Assembly: GCF_019511345.1 (NCBI RefSeq)
Contig: NZ_JAEUAK010000009.1
Span: 124,001 to 188,000, forward strand
Direction: 5' to 3'
From: Rhizobium mesosinicum
GTDB lineage: Bacteria; Pseudomonadota; Alphaproteobacteria; Rhizobiales; Rhizobiaceae
DNA length: 64,000 bases
Part shown: positions 24,172 through 33,859 of the stretch, piece by piece
How positions within the stretch are numbered: position 1 is the first letter of the stretch
Layout: each line of letters begins with the position of its first letter
Notes under the pieces: model-generated
The model's database searches: none
The model's input: only the letters and a program-made list of their open reading frames with translations
What the model was told of the DNA's origin: nothing
Program-made: the position numbers and the translations under genes

Positions 24172-26400
24172 TTAGAACGTCTTGGTGACCGAAATCTTGA
24201 AGGTACGACCCGGTTCCGAATACCACTCCTTCGGCTGCGAAGAACTTGAACTCAAATTGACGTCGCGAACGGCGAGAGCGTTGTAATATTCCTGATCGAA
24301 GATGTTGTAGACGCCGCCTTGGATGCGAAGCCCCTTGACCTGTTCAGGCGTCCACCATGCCGTCAGGTCGACGATGCCGTAACCCGGCGCGTCGAACGAG
24401 GTCGTCGCGTTGTCGTTGCCGGTCATCTGCGACGAGAGAGTCGAAGACAAGTCGAATCCGTACTCATCATTGCTCCAGCCACCGCCAATGATGGCCTTGA
24501 ACGGCGCCACAGAGCGCAGCCGCTCCTGCGTATCGTCATTGCGGCCGTATGTATAAGCAAGCGACGTGTGAAGGTTCATACCATTGTCGAACGTCTTGAT
24601 CAGGTTCGCTTCGAGACCGGAAATGGAAGCCGAAGATACGTTCGTGTAGTTGAAGGTCGTGAAGCCGGTGGCATCGACCGTCGTAACCGTTTCGATGAAG
24701 TTCTGATAACGGGTGTGGAAAGCCGCAACGCGACCCTGGAGACCACCGGTATCGAAATTCGCACCGATCTCAACTCCGCGGCCAATTTCCGGGTCGAGAT
24801 CCGGATTACCCAGCTGGGCATAGCGACCTGTCGGATTGTAGAAGCGGCTATAGAGCTCATCGACGGTCGGTGCGCGGAAGCCAACGGCCAACTGCGCATA
24901 GAGCTGAACGTCAGGGGTCAGGTCGTAGGTCGCAAGCAGCTTAGGTGACATGCCGGCTTCGGTGCGATCGCGCAGATCACCGAAACGGGTAATGCCAGTG
25001 TTGGTGGCAAAACCGCCACCGGTCGACGGATTGTAATTGAACCAGTCGAAGCGGAAGCCCGGAGTCAGTGCAAAGCCGGTATTACCGATCTCGATCTTGT
25101 CTTCGAACATCAGCGCGAGATTTTGGCTGTCGACATCGGGCACTTCCGCCTGATTATTCAACGAAGGGCACGTTGTCGGTGTCGGGCAAAGCGCCCAGCT
25201 GTACTGGGTCCACTTCGACACACCAACGTCAAGGCCGACGCGAACGGAGTGGTTCAGACCGGAATATTCGAAGTCTTTCGTTGCCGTACCGCTGAAGCCC
25301 CAGGTTTCGTTTTCGATTTCGTTATTACGGCCATAGGCAACATTAGCTGCCGTGCGACCGCCGCTGCCTGCTTCCTTCTTCAAATCCAGCCAATAGAGTG
25401 TGGCCCGAGCACTGCTGAAAAATGCGTCGGAAGACTGCGCTTCATAGTCATAATCGAGCGAAACACGATCGCGGTCGCGCAAGTCACGGCCATCGAAATT
25501 GTCGGTCATATATGTGCGACCTGTGCCCTGCTGCTCCCGGAGATCGGTCTTCAGATCGCGCCGGAAACGCTCGGCCGTCAGGCCGATGCGATGGCCGCCT
25601 TCGAGATCCTGACGCAGCTTGAAGAGCAGGTTGTGTTGATCGAAATCGGCCGGATCCGCCTCGGTGCGCAAACGGCCGTAGCTGTCATTGTCACCCTTGT
25701 TGTCGCGCTCATGTCCCTTCCGATAGCTGCCTTGGAAGAGGATCGACGTATTGCCGACCTTCTTGGCAGCGGCGGCGGAGCCGGCAATGCTGCGGTCTTC
25801 GCTGTCATAGGTCGACTTGACGATCGCGCCCCAGTCGCGGTCCTCGGGGATCAGATCCTCGGGCTCGAGCGTATTGAGGACGAAGGCGCCGCCGAGCATG
25901 CCCGAACCGCCCTTGCTCGAATCCGCGCCGCGGACGATGTCGAGAGAGGAGAGTGAATCGAAATCGAAGGTATCGCCGCCGCCATTGGCGTTGCTGGTCG
26001 CAAAAGCGCCCTGACGAGAGCTGTTGGAAACATAGGGGATCGGGATGCCGTCGATCGTCGTCAGGATACGTGCGCCGGAAAGGCCGCGCAGGTTGAAGCC
26101 CGCATCCGCACGCGAATAGTTCACGGTTGCATCGACGCTGCGGCCGAGATCGTCGTAATTCGTGACCTGCTTCTCTTCCAGCTCCTTCTTGTCGATCTGG
26201 GTCGCAAGCGGCGTGTCGGCAACACTGCCGGGGGCCGCACGGTTTCCCTTGACCACGATTTTCTGAAGGACGGTTGCGCCTTCAGCATTCGTGGCCGGCG
26301 TACTCGCCGGAGCGCTCTGAGCGAAAGACTGTGAAACGGGAAGAACAAGTGCGGCTGCTGTGCAGACCATTAGAACCGAGCGCCAATGCCGGACGATCAT
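24172..26400 (-). CDS. TonB-dependent haem/haemoglobin-type outer-membrane receptor
   Basis: The product has 742 residues with a signal peptide ending QSFAQ (about residue 28). A TonB-box-like LQKIVVKG precedes a plug domain (about 60-175: GFNLRGLSGARILTTIDGIPIP; LSSLDIVRGADSSKGGSGMLGG). A beta-barrel ends in the usual C-terminal Phe (FKISVTKTF). The haem-receptor motifs FRAP (GFRAPTVDELY) and an NPNL-like NPDLDPE lie near residue 520 and fit the TIGR01786 haem/haemoglobin/transferrin class. It takes up haem or an iron carrier across the outer membrane with TonB energy. No hmu transport genes are adjacent. Two IRO-type boxes upstream point to iron repression by RirA. Confidence 0.88.
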   Translation of the reverse strand: MIVRHWRSVLMVCTAAALVLPVSQSFAQSAPASTPATNAEGATVLQKIVVKGNRAAPGSVADTPLATQIDKKELEEKQVTNYDDLGRSVDATVNYSRADAGFNLRGLSGARILTTIDGIPIPYVSNSSRQGAFATSNANGGGDTFDFDSLSSLDIVRGADSSKGGSGMLGGAFVLNTLEPEDLIPEDRDWGAIVKSTYDSEDRSIAGSAAAAKKVGNTSILFQGSYRKGHERDNKGDNDSYGRLRTEADPADFDQHNLLFKLRQDLEGGHRIGLTAERFRRDLKTDLREQQGTGRTYMTDNFDGRDLRDRDRVSLDYDYEAQSSDAFFSSARATLYWLDLKKEAGSGGRTAANVAYGRNNEIENETWGFSGTATKDFEYSGLNHSVRVGLDVGVSKWTQYSWALCPTPTTCPSLNNQAEVPDVDSQNLALMFEDKIEIGNTGFALTPGFRFDWFNYNPSTGGGFATNTGITRFGDLRDRTEAGMSPKLLATYDLTPDVQLYAQLAVGFRAPTVDELYSRFYNPTGRYAQLGNPDLDPEIGRGVEIGANFDTGGLQGRVAAFHTRYQNFIETVTTVDATGFTTFNYTNVSSASISGLEANLIKTFDNGMNLHTSLAYTYGRNDDTQERLRSVAPFKAIIGGGWSNDEYGFDLSSTLSSQMTGNDNATTSFDAPGYGIVDLTAWWTPEQVKGLRIQGGVYNIFDQEYYNALAVRDVNLSSSSSQPKEWYSEPGRTFKISVTKTF

Positions 26401-26521
26401 AACCTACCCTCAAATGAAAATTACCGGGCTGGCTGTCGTGGCGTGTCAGACGCTCGAGGGGCTGGCTAGGCTTGCGGACGACGGCGGAGATTTCCGCCTT
26501 CTTTTTGCCGCATAAAAAACA

Positions 26522-26536
26522 TGAGTTTTCTTGTCA
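26522..26536. promoter_or_regulatory. IRO-type (RirA) box 1
   Basis: TGA-N9-TCA pattern (TGACAAGAAAACTCA on the minus strand). It overlaps a TTGACA -35 that is followed 17 bases later by TATGCG, so a bound repressor would block the receptor promoter. Confidence 0.55.
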
Positions 26537-26557
26537 ATATATTCCGCAGACTTATCT

Positions 26558-26572
26558 TGAACAACATCATCA
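26558..26572. promoter_or_regulatory. IRO-type (RirA) box 2
   Basis: TTGATGATGTTGTTCAA on the minus strand has the symmetrical TGA-N9-TCA form of rhizobial iron-responsive operators, about 22 bases upstream of box 1. Confidence 0.6.
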
Positions 26573-26662
26573 AGTTTTAAGGGATCTCAGGAAACGTTGC
26601 GCAATTGCAACGAATCCGCCGTTCTTGCGTTTCCCTTCCGCTCGATCAACGGGAAACGACGT

Positions 26663-27586
26663 GTGAGAGAATTTCGGAAGATGGCGGTCATTCTGGCCGC
26701 ACTCGCCCTGCTCCCCGGCGCAAAACTGCCCCGAACCGGCCCCCTGCCTCAGGCAAAGCCGGAAGCAGCAATCGAAGCACCTGCGGCCCCTCAGCCAGAA
26801 AAGAAGCAGGAAGAAGAGCAGGTTCCCAAGCCTGCGCCAGCGCAAAACCTCGAAACATTGCCGGCGGCGTCCGAGGTCCCGACACCGCAGCTCAAACCCA
26901 GCGAAACCCCGGCGGCGCCAGCCGGCGAAAAATTTGGCCCCCCCTCTCCCGCACCGGAAGACCTGACACCGAAGCCGCCGACTGAACAGACGCTCGAAGA
27001 GCAGCATCTGACCGTCGAACCGGAAAGCGATGCGGACCATGCCGAATGCACTAGAGAATTGCAGAGCCTCGGCGTCGTCTTCCGCGAGACACCCCGCATC
27101 GACGACGACAACGGCTGCGGCATCGACAAGCCGATCATCGTCTCCCAAGCGCTGCCCGGCATCGCACTGAAGCCCGAAGCAACACTACGCTGCCCAACGG
27201 CACTGGCGCTCGCACGATGGATGAAGGGAAGCGTCATTCCCGCAGCCTTGGTCGCTTTGCCGGAAAGCGGCGGTATCACCGCCATCAATCAGGCTTCCGC
27301 TTACATCTGCCGGCTGCGCAACGGCGCCGATACCGGCAAGATGTCCGAACATGCCCGCGGCAATGCCATCGATATTGCAAGCTTCAGCTTCAAGAAGGGC
27401 GAGGATGTTGCCGTCCGCTCGCGCCGCGATGATTCGACGCTGACAGGGGCATTCCAGCGCACCGTCAGCGCCGCAGGCTGCCTCTATTTCACCACCGTGC
27501 TCGATCCCGAGAGCGATGCTGCCCACGAGACCCACTTCCATCTCGATGTGATCGAGAGAAAAGGCGGCTTTCGTTACTGCCACTGA
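26663..27586 (+). CDS. Extensin-like C-terminal domain protein
   Basis: The product has 307 residues from GTG 26663 (GGGAA six bases upstream). ATG 26681 and TTG 26597 are alternatives. A short hydrophobic N-terminus (MAVILAALALLPGA) is followed by a Pro/Ala/Glu-rich linker to about residue 130. The extensin-like domain follows, with ECTRELQSLGVVF, CGIDKPIIVSQAL, SEHARGNAIDIASF and HFHLD, the Cys and His-Asp residues typical of this peptidase-like (LAS-type) domain. It is probably an envelope protein acting on peptidoglycan; the reaction is not proven for the family. Confidence 0.85.
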   Translation: MREFRKMAVILAALALLPGAKLPRTGPLPQAKPEAAIEAPAAPQPEKKQEEEQVPKPAPAQNLETLPAASEVPTPQLKPSETPAAPAGEKFGPPSPAPEDLTPKPPTEQTLEEQHLTVEPESDADHAECTRELQSLGVVFRETPRIDDDNGCGIDKPIIVSQALPGIALKPEATLRCPTALALARWMKGSVIPAALVALPESGGITAINQASAYICRLRNGADTGKMSEHARGNAIDIASFSFKKGEDVAVRSRRDDSTLTGAFQRTVSAAGCLYFTTVLDPESDAAHETHFHLDVIERKGGFRYCH

Positions 27587-27667
27587 AATAGGAGACGGAC
27601 CAATGATGATCGCAAGATGGGTATCCAGTTGCGAAAGCCTTGAATCGGACTGTGAAGTGACCGCCGC

Positions 27668-29347
27668 CTAAAACAGCCCTTCGATATAACCCTGGTCGTT
27701 GAGGTAAATCCGCTCCGCCGACGGCGATTTCGGCAGACCGGGCATGGTCATGATCTCGCCGGTGATAACCACCACGAAACCGGCGCCGGCTGACAGCCGC
27801 ACCTCGCGCACCGATACGATATGCCCCTCGGGCGCACCGCGCAGGTTGGGATCGGTGGAGAAGGAATATTGCGTCTTCGCCATGCAGACCGGCAGCTTGC
27901 CGTAGCCCTGTTCCTCCCAAGCCGCCAGCTGATCGCGTACAGCCTTATCAGCCGTCACCTCGCCAGCGTAATAGATCTTCGAGGCGACGATCTCGATCTT
28001 TTCGAGCAGCGGTAGGTCGTCGCCATAGAGCGGCTCGAACTTCGCCTGTCCGGATTCGGCTAGCTCCACGACCTTATAGGCGAGGTCCTCGATGCCTTCA
28101 GACCCTTCCGCCCAGTGACGGCAGAGGATGGCTTCCGCACCGTGACGCGCGACGAAATCTTTGACGGCAGCGATTTCGGCATCTGTATCAGACGTGAAAT
28201 GGTTGATCGCGACCACAACGGGAACGCCGAACCGGCGCACATTGGCAATGTGGCGGCCAAGGTTGGAGCAGCCGCGAACCAGCGCCTGAACATTCTCCGC
28301 GCCGAGATCGTCCTTCTTAACGCCGCCGTTCATCTTCAGCGCCCGAACCGTCGCCACGATCACGGCAGCATTCGGCTTCAACCCTGCCTTTCGGCACTTG
28401 ATGTCGAAGAATTTCTCCGCCCCGAGATCGGCTCCGAAGCCCGCTTCCGTCACCACATATTCGCCGAGTTTCAGCGCGGTCTTCGTCGCAATCACCGAAT
28501 TGCAGCCATGAGCGATATTGGCGAAAGGACCGCCGTGAACGAAAGCAGGATTGTTCTCCAGGGTCTGCACGAGGTTCGGCTGCATGGCGTCTTTCAGAAG
28601 TACCGCCATGGCCCCATCCGCCTTGAGATCGCGGGCATAAACCGGCGTCTTGTCGAAGCGATAGCCGATGATGATATCGCCAAGACGACGTTCCAAATCC
28701 CTGAGATCGGTCGCAAGGCACAGGATTGCCATAACCTCGGACGCGACGGTAATATCGAAGCCGTTCTGCCGCGGGAAGCCGTTGGATACGCCCCCGAGCG
28801 AGGACACCATGCTGCGAAGCGCCCGGTCGTTCATGTCCATCACCCGCCGCCAGGTGACGCGGCGCAGGTCGATATTCTCTTCGTTGCCCCAGTAGATGTG
28901 ATTGTCGATCATCGCCGCGAGCAAATTGTGCGCCGAAGTAATCGCGTGGAAATCGCCCGTGAAATGCAGGTTGATGTCTTCCATCGGCACGACCTGCGCA
29001 TAACCGCCGCCTGCCGCCCCGCCCTTCACACCGAAGCAGGGGCCGAGCGAGGCTTCACGTATGCAGACGATCGCCTTCTTGCCGATGCGGTTCAGCCCGT
29101 CGCCGAGACCGACCGTGGTCGTCGTCTTGCCCTCGCCTGCCGGCGTCGGATTGATAGCGGTAACGAGGATCAGCTTGCCGTCTTTCTTGCCCTCCTGGGC
29201 AGCAATGAACTCGGCGCTGATCTTCGCCTTGTCATGACCATAGGGAACAAGCTGCTCCGATGGGATGCCAAGCTTGGCGCCGATCTCGAAAATCGGCTTC
29301 TTTGTTGCCGCACGCGCAATTTCGATATCGGATATGATGGCAGCCAT
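27668..29347 (-). CDS. fhs: Formate--tetrahydrofolate ligase
   Basis: The product has 559 residues, full length for the family. It makes 10-formyl-THF from formate, THF and ATP. The nucleotide loop TPAGEGKTTTTVGLGDGL lies near residue 67, and GGAAGGGYAQVVPMEDINLHFTGD near 108 is the family signature. ATG 29347 gives the family N-terminus MAAIISDIEIARAA. The gene stands alone; no folD or purU is adjacent. The opposite strand holds a long antisense frame that is not coding. Confidence 0.96.
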   Translation of the reverse strand: MAAIISDIEIARAATKKPIFEIGAKLGIPSEQLVPYGHDKAKISAEFIAAQEGKKDGKLILVTAINPTPAGEGKTTTTVGLGDGLNRIGKKAIVCIREASLGPCFGVKGGAAGGGYAQVVPMEDINLHFTGDFHAITSAHNLLAAMIDNHIYWGNEENIDLRRVTWRRVMDMNDRALRSMVSSLGGVSNGFPRQNGFDITVASEVMAILCLATDLRDLERRLGDIIIGYRFDKTPVYARDLKADGAMAVLLKDAMQPNLVQTLENNPAFVHGGPFANIAHGCNSVIATKTALKLGEYVVTEAGFGADLGAEKFFDIKCRKAGLKPNAAVIVATVRALKMNGGVKKDDLGAENVQALVRGCSNLGRHIANVRRFGVPVVVAINHFTSDTDAEIAAVKDFVARHGAEAILCRHWAEGSEGIEDLAYKVVELAESGQAKFEPLYGDDLPLLEKIEIVASKIYYAGEVTADKAVRDQLAAWEEQGYGKLPVCMAKTQYSFSTDPNLRGAPEGHIVSVREVRLSAGAGFVVVITGEIMTMPGLPKSPSAERIYLNDQGYIEGLF

Positions 29348-29519
29348 GGATCCTGTTCCCGTTTTCTCTGCGCCCGATTTCTCTATGCGCGATGGACTCG
29401 GCGCTTATTTCAATCGGATAGCGAAATATGCCCACCCTGTGAATAGCGCCGCGCCTTGCCCTGCGGCTATTCCATTGTTTATTAGGGGTCAGCGATTCTA
29501 AGACTTACGGGGGTAGACC

Positions 29520-30047
29520 GTGAAATCACTCGAACTTTTGGTCGAGCGCATTATCCTTTCCAGCCGTTGGCTGCTTGTGGTCTTCTATATCGGCCTTGTG
29601 CTTGCCTTGGCCGTCTATGCCGTGTCCTTCGCTTCCAAATTCCTGAAGGTCGCAGGAAGCGTGTTCGAGCTCGACGAGGCCGAAATGATCCTCGCCATGC
29701 TCGGTCTCATCGATGCGGCACTCGTCGCAAGCCTCATCGTCATGGTGATGATCTCCGGCTACGAGAATTTCGTCAGCCGCTTCGACGAGGCGGAGAAAGA
29801 AGGCGAAGTGTCCTTCCTCGGCAAGCTCGATTCCGGCAGCCTGAAGATCAAGGTCGCCTCGTCGATCGTCGCCATTTCCTCCATCCACTTGTTGCAGGTC
29901 TTCCTCAACGTCAATCAATATGACGACGGCAAGATCATGTGGCTGACCCTCATGCATCTCGCCTTCGTCGTCTCGGCGCTCATGCTCGGTTTCCTCGAGA
30001 AGCTGATGAGTGTGACCTCGAAGAACGACCTGAAGGATAAAGGGTAA
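29520..30047 (+). CDS. UPF0114 (TIGR00645) inner-membrane protein
   Basis: The product has 175 residues from GTG 29520 with GGGGG upstream. Membrane segments lie near residues 15-37, 57-80, 108-128 and 137-157. The family stretches SRWLLVVFYIGLVLALAVY and MVMISGYENFVSR match YqhA-like UPF0114 proteins. Function is unknown. Confidence 0.88.
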   Translation: MKSLELLVERIILSSRWLLVVFYIGLVLALAVYAVSFASKFLKVAGSVFELDEAEMILAMLGLIDAALVASLIVMVMISGYENFVSRFDEAEKEGEVSFLGKLDSGSLKIKVASSIVAISSIHLLQVFLNVNQYDDGKIMWLTLMHLAFVVSALMLGFLEKLMSVTSKNDLKDKG

Positions 30048-30110
30048 AGCCGCAAGAGCCGGAAGCACTGGTGCGCAGCAGAAGCGCGTGTTGCTACGGC
30101 CTCCTCAGCA

Positions 30111-30557
30111 TCAATTTACCGATGCCAGAACGATCGCCGCCTCGGATTTCCTGGGGCATCGGACATTTTCCTTCACATTCGGTCCGCAGAAATGAGATCC
30201 AGGCTCTTCATCGTCACGGATCGCACCATCGATAATATCGAGCGCGATCGCCTGCGGATAAAGGATATCCCCTCTCCCATCGGGCGGTGTGATCATCATC
30301 GTGTCAAATGCATCAGGGCTAACGCCCATTTCCGTGAAATAGCTGTAAAATTCTTCACGATCAGTGTCGGTAAGCGTGTTCATCGGCCGGCTGAGGCCAA
30401 GCGCCGAATTTCCTACAAGCCGCAACTCTCCGCCCATGAAAGCAAGCGTGCAGCTCGAAAAACAATACGCACCACCGGTAAAGACCTCCCCTTCGGTCGG
30501 CCCGTCTTTTGCCATGCTTGCCGTGCAGCGCGCACGACTAGATTGCCTCAGTTGCAT
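30111..30557 (-). CDS. Hypothetical protein, possibly truncated ClpP-like (COG3904) protein
   Basis: The product has 148 residues. GGAYCFSSCTLAFMGGELRLVG near residue 27 resembles the Ser-region of COG3904 periplasmic ClpP-like proteins, which normally carry 100 or more residues before this point. Here an in-frame TAA lies five codons ahead of the ATG, so the N-terminal half is missing. The C-terminal part (FYSYFTEMGVSPDAFDTMM) is family-like. It may be a shortened or decayed gene. It lies just downstream of putA on the same strand, separated by a hairpin. Confidence 0.5.
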   Translation of the reverse strand: MQLRQSSRARCTASMAKDGPTEGEVFTGGAYCFSSCTLAFMGGELRLVGNSALGLSRPMNTLTDTDREEFYSYFTEMGVSPDAFDTMMITPPDGRGDILYPQAIALDIIDGAIRDDEEPGSHFCGPNVKENVRCPRKSEAAIVLASVN

Positions 30558-30585
30558 TCCGTCATACGATTAGCAATCGGTTTCA

Positions 30586-30621
30586 GCGGCAGCAAGCGGA
30601 GTTCCAAACACTTGCTGCCGC
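30586..30621 (-). terminator. Hairpin downstream of putA
   Basis: GCGGCAGCAAG pairs with CTTGCTGCCGC around a 14-base loop, about 10 bases after the putA stop. There is no T-run, so it may be a weak terminator or a 3'-end stabiliser. Confidence 0.55.
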
Positions 30622-30630
30622 CTCATTACT

Positions 30631-33600
30631 TTATTCGCCCATCGCGATCAGGCTGGCATTGCCACCAGCCGCGGCGGTGTTTACCGAGATCACCTGTTCC
30701 AGCGCAAAACGCTGCAGATAGGCCGGACCGCCAGCCTTGAAGCCGGTGCCGGAAAGACCCGAGCCGCCGAAAGGCTGGGTGCCGACAACGGCGCCGATCA
30801 TGTTGCGGTTGACATAGATATTGCCGGTATCGAGCGCGTCGGTGACGGTGCGGATCGTCGATTCGATACGGCTGTGAACGCCGAGCGTCAGGCCGTAGCC
30901 GGAGGCCTCGATCTCCTGCAAAACCTTCGGCAATTCCTTCGCCTTCCATTTGACGATGTGCAGAACCGGACCGAAGACCTCCTTGGTCAGTGCGGCAGCC
31001 TTGTCGAGTTCGACGATATGCGGTGCAAAGAAGCTGCCGCCAGCAGGCGCCTTGCCGGCAAAACGCACCTTCTGGGTCTTCTGCATGTCGGCGATATGGG
31101 CCTCCAGCATGGCCTTCTGCTTGCCGTCGATGATCGGACCGACATCGGTGGTTTCGAGTGCGGGATCACCGAGTTGCAGTTCGCGCGCCGCGCCTTCGAT
31201 CATCTGTGTCATATGCTCGGCCACGTCCTCCTGCAGGAAGAGCAGACGAAGTGCGGAGCAGCGCTGGCCGGCCGAACGGAAGGCCGAGAGGACGACGTCG
31301 TCGGCGACCTGTTCCCCCAGTGCCGTCGCATCGACCACCATGGCGTTGAGGCCACCGGTTTCGGCAATCAGCGGCACGATCGGCCCGTCCTTGGCGGCAA
31401 GCGCCCGATTGATCGCCCATGCCGTCTTCGTCGAGCCGGTGAAGGCGACGCCGGCAAGAGCTGCATGCGCCGTGATCGCAGCACCGACGTCAGGCCCGCC
31501 AGGCACGAAGAGCAGTGCATCTTCCGGCACGCCCGCCTTGTGGAACAGTTTGACAGCCTCATAGGCGATCAGCGGTGTCTGCGGTGCTGGCTTTGCGAGC
31601 ACCGCATTGCCGGAGACGAGAGCAGCCGAAACCTGCCCGAGGAAGATCGCCAGCGGGAAATTCCAGGGCGAGATGCAGGCAAAGACACCACGGCCGCGCC
31701 AGAGGTAACGATTGTCCTCACCTGTCGGCCCCGGCATCTTGGTAACAGTACCGAACAGTTGGCGCGCCTCACCGGCATAATAGCGGCAGAAATCCACGGC
31801 TTCGCGCACCTCGGCAACGCCGTCATCCAACGTCTTGCCGGCTTCTGCAGCGAGAAGCACCAGCAGCCTGTCGCGGTTCTCTTCCATAAGATCGGCCATT
31901 CGCTCCAGCGCCGATGCGCGCTCCTCGACGGAACGGCGCGACCATGCCTTGAAACCCTTGGTGGCAACAGCAAAAGCCTTGTCGATATCGGCGGCAGTAG
32001 CGTTGCGAATGGAGCCTACCGTCTTCGAATGATCGGAAGGCGAAATGACGGGGACATCTGCACCACCTGCCGCGACGCCGGGGATGAGCGGCGTGGCGGA
32101 AATAGCGGGAATACCCTTGCTGATACTGCCCATTAGCCTATCAAGCGTCGCCCGATGGCCGAATTCCAGTCCGGAGCTGTTCTTGCGCTTGCCGTAGAGC
32201 TGCAGCGGCATCGGAATCTTGGAATTACGGGCGCTGGCGCCGACGTCGAATTGCAGCTTGTCGGCAGGCCGCTCGAGCAATGCCTTGACCGGCACGTTCT
32301 TATCACCGGCCATAGCGACGAAAGAGGAGTTGGCGCCGTTCTCGAGAAGACGACGGACGAGGTAGGCGAGCAGATCGCGATAACCTCCGACCGGCGCATA
32401 GATGCGGCAGGCGATCCGATCGTTGGTTTCAAGCAGATGGTTGTAGAGGCTCTCGCCCATGCCATGCAGGCGCTGAAACTCGAAGCCGGAGCGGTCATTG
32501 CCGGCAAGTTCCAGAATGGTAGAAACCGTCAACGCATTGTGGGTGGCAAACTGCGGAAAGATGCGCGCCCGCTTGGCAAGCATGTGCTGCGCGCAGGCGA
32601 GATAGGAAAGATCCGTCGCCTGCTTGCGTGTCCAGACCGGATAATCATCGAGCCCGCGTTCCTGCGCCCGCTTGACCTCCGTATCCCAATAGGCGCCCTT
32701 GACCAGTCGCACCATCATACGACGGCCAAGCTTTGCGCAGAGTTCGTCAATATAGTCGATCACGGCGACGGCGCGCTTCTGATAGGCCTGGATCGCGAGA
32801 CCGAAGCCATCCCAGCCGGCAAGCGACGGATCGGAAAAAACGGCGGCGATAACATCCAGCGAAAGCTCCAGCCGGTCAGCCTCTTCGGCGTCGACGGTGA
32901 AATTGAGCTGGTGGGCTTTCGCCATCTGCGCGAGCTTCAGCAGATCCGGCACCAGCTCCTTCATCACCCGATCGCGATGCGTGGCGAGGTAACGCGGATG
33001 CAGCGCCGAAAGCTTGACGGAAATGCCCATCCGGTCGGGCAGATACTTGCCCTTGCCGTTCTTCGCCATCCAGCCGCCGATCGCCTCGATCGCCACGGCA
33101 TAGGACTGCCAGTAGCGCTTGGCGTCCTCAGCCGTGCGTGCGCCTTCGCCCAGCATGTCGAAGGAGTGGCGATAACCCTTCTCCTCGCTCTTGGCCGCAC
33201 GGTTCAGCGCATCCTTGATCGTCTCACCGAGCACGAAATGATGGCCGAGGAAGCGCATGGCCTGCTTGGTGGCGTTGCGCACGGTCGGCAGCCCCATGCG
33301 CTTGACGAGGCCTCGCACCACGCCTTCGGGCGTTTCGCCGGGGCGGATGATGCGGGCGGAAAGGCCGAGCGCCCAGGCCGATGCCGAGACGAACCAGCTA
33401 TCGGCCTTACCCTCATGTTCGCTCCAGCCGCCCTCCTTCAGCTTGTCCTCGATCAGCTTATCCTGCGTCAGCGCGTCGGGCACGCGCAGCAGCGCTTCGG
33501 CAAGTACCATCAGCGCCAGACCTTCCTTGGTGGAAAGCCCATACTCCCTGAGGAAATCCTCCACGCCGCCGATCGATCCGGAATTGCTGCGGATCGCCTC

Positions 33601-33747
33601 GATCATCCCGCCGGCGCGCTTGTCGATCGCCGCATCCTGGGAGGCCGAAAAACGTAAGTCTTCGGCAAAACCGTGCAGCAGGCGATCGTCGTCACCGGCA
33701 AATGGAGCGTTGAACGGTGCAAAAGGCGTGAAAATCTGGGTCGGCAT
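30631..33747 (-). CDS. putA: Bifunctional proline dehydrogenase / P5C dehydrogenase
   Basis: The product has 1038 residues from ATG 33747 (CGGAGAA upstream). It oxidises proline to glutamate. The FAD-linked proline dehydrogenase part (about 90-470) shows RMMVRLVKGAYWDTEVKRAQ and YAPVGGYRDLLAYLVRRLLE. The aldehyde dehydrogenase part (about 560-1030) shows ISPWNFPLAIFLGQ, the catalytic Cys in SAGQRCSALRLL and PFGGSGLSGTG. There is no ribbon-helix-helix domain, so this is the short type-A PutA that does not act as its own repressor. The divergent Lrp-type gene is its likely regulator. Confidence 0.96.
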   Translation of the reverse strand: MPTQIFTPFAPFNAPFAGDDDRLLHGFAEDLRFSASQDAAIDKRAGGMIEAIRSNSGSIGGVEDFLREYGLSTKEGLALMVLAEALLRVPDALTQDKLIEDKLKEGGWSEHEGKADSWFVSASAWALGLSARIIRPGETPEGVVRGLVKRMGLPTVRNATKQAMRFLGHHFVLGETIKDALNRAAKSEEKGYRHSFDMLGEGARTAEDAKRYWQSYAVAIEAIGGWMAKNGKGKYLPDRMGISVKLSALHPRYLATHRDRVMKELVPDLLKLAQMAKAHQLNFTVDAEEADRLELSLDVIAAVFSDPSLAGWDGFGLAIQAYQKRAVAVIDYIDELCAKLGRRMMVRLVKGAYWDTEVKRAQERGLDDYPVWTRKQATDLSYLACAQHMLAKRARIFPQFATHNALTVSTILELAGNDRSGFEFQRLHGMGESLYNHLLETNDRIACRIYAPVGGYRDLLAYLVRRLLENGANSSFVAMAGDKNVPVKALLERPADKLQFDVGASARNSKIPMPLQLYGKRKNSSGLEFGHRATLDRLMGSISKGIPAISATPLIPGVAAGGADVPVISPSDHSKTVGSIRNATAADIDKAFAVATKGFKAWSRRSVEERASALERMADLMEENRDRLLVLLAAEAGKTLDDGVAEVREAVDFCRYYAGEARQLFGTVTKMPGPTGEDNRYLWRGRGVFACISPWNFPLAIFLGQVSAALVSGNAVLAKPAPQTPLIAYEAVKLFHKAGVPEDALLFVPGGPDVGAAITAHAALAGVAFTGSTKTAWAINRALAAKDGPIVPLIAETGGLNAMVVDATALGEQVADDVVLSAFRSAGQRCSALRLLFLQEDVAEHMTQMIEGAARELQLGDPALETTDVGPIIDGKQKAMLEAHIADMQKTQKVRFAGKAPAGGSFFAPHIVELDKAAALTKEVFGPVLHIVKWKAKELPKVLQEIEASGYGLTLGVHSRIESTIRTVTDALDTGNIYVNRNMIGAVVGTQPFGGSGLSGTGFKAGGPAYLQRFALEQVISVNTAAAGGNASLIAMGE

Positions 33748-33859
33748 GAACTGTTCTCCGTGATTTCGGCAACATAGCTGTTCATTCGTGGTGTTTTTCA
33801 CTAAACTGAGCCCCGCCAACATGATCTTCGCCTACCGACTCCCTGAAAGGCCGCGAAAG

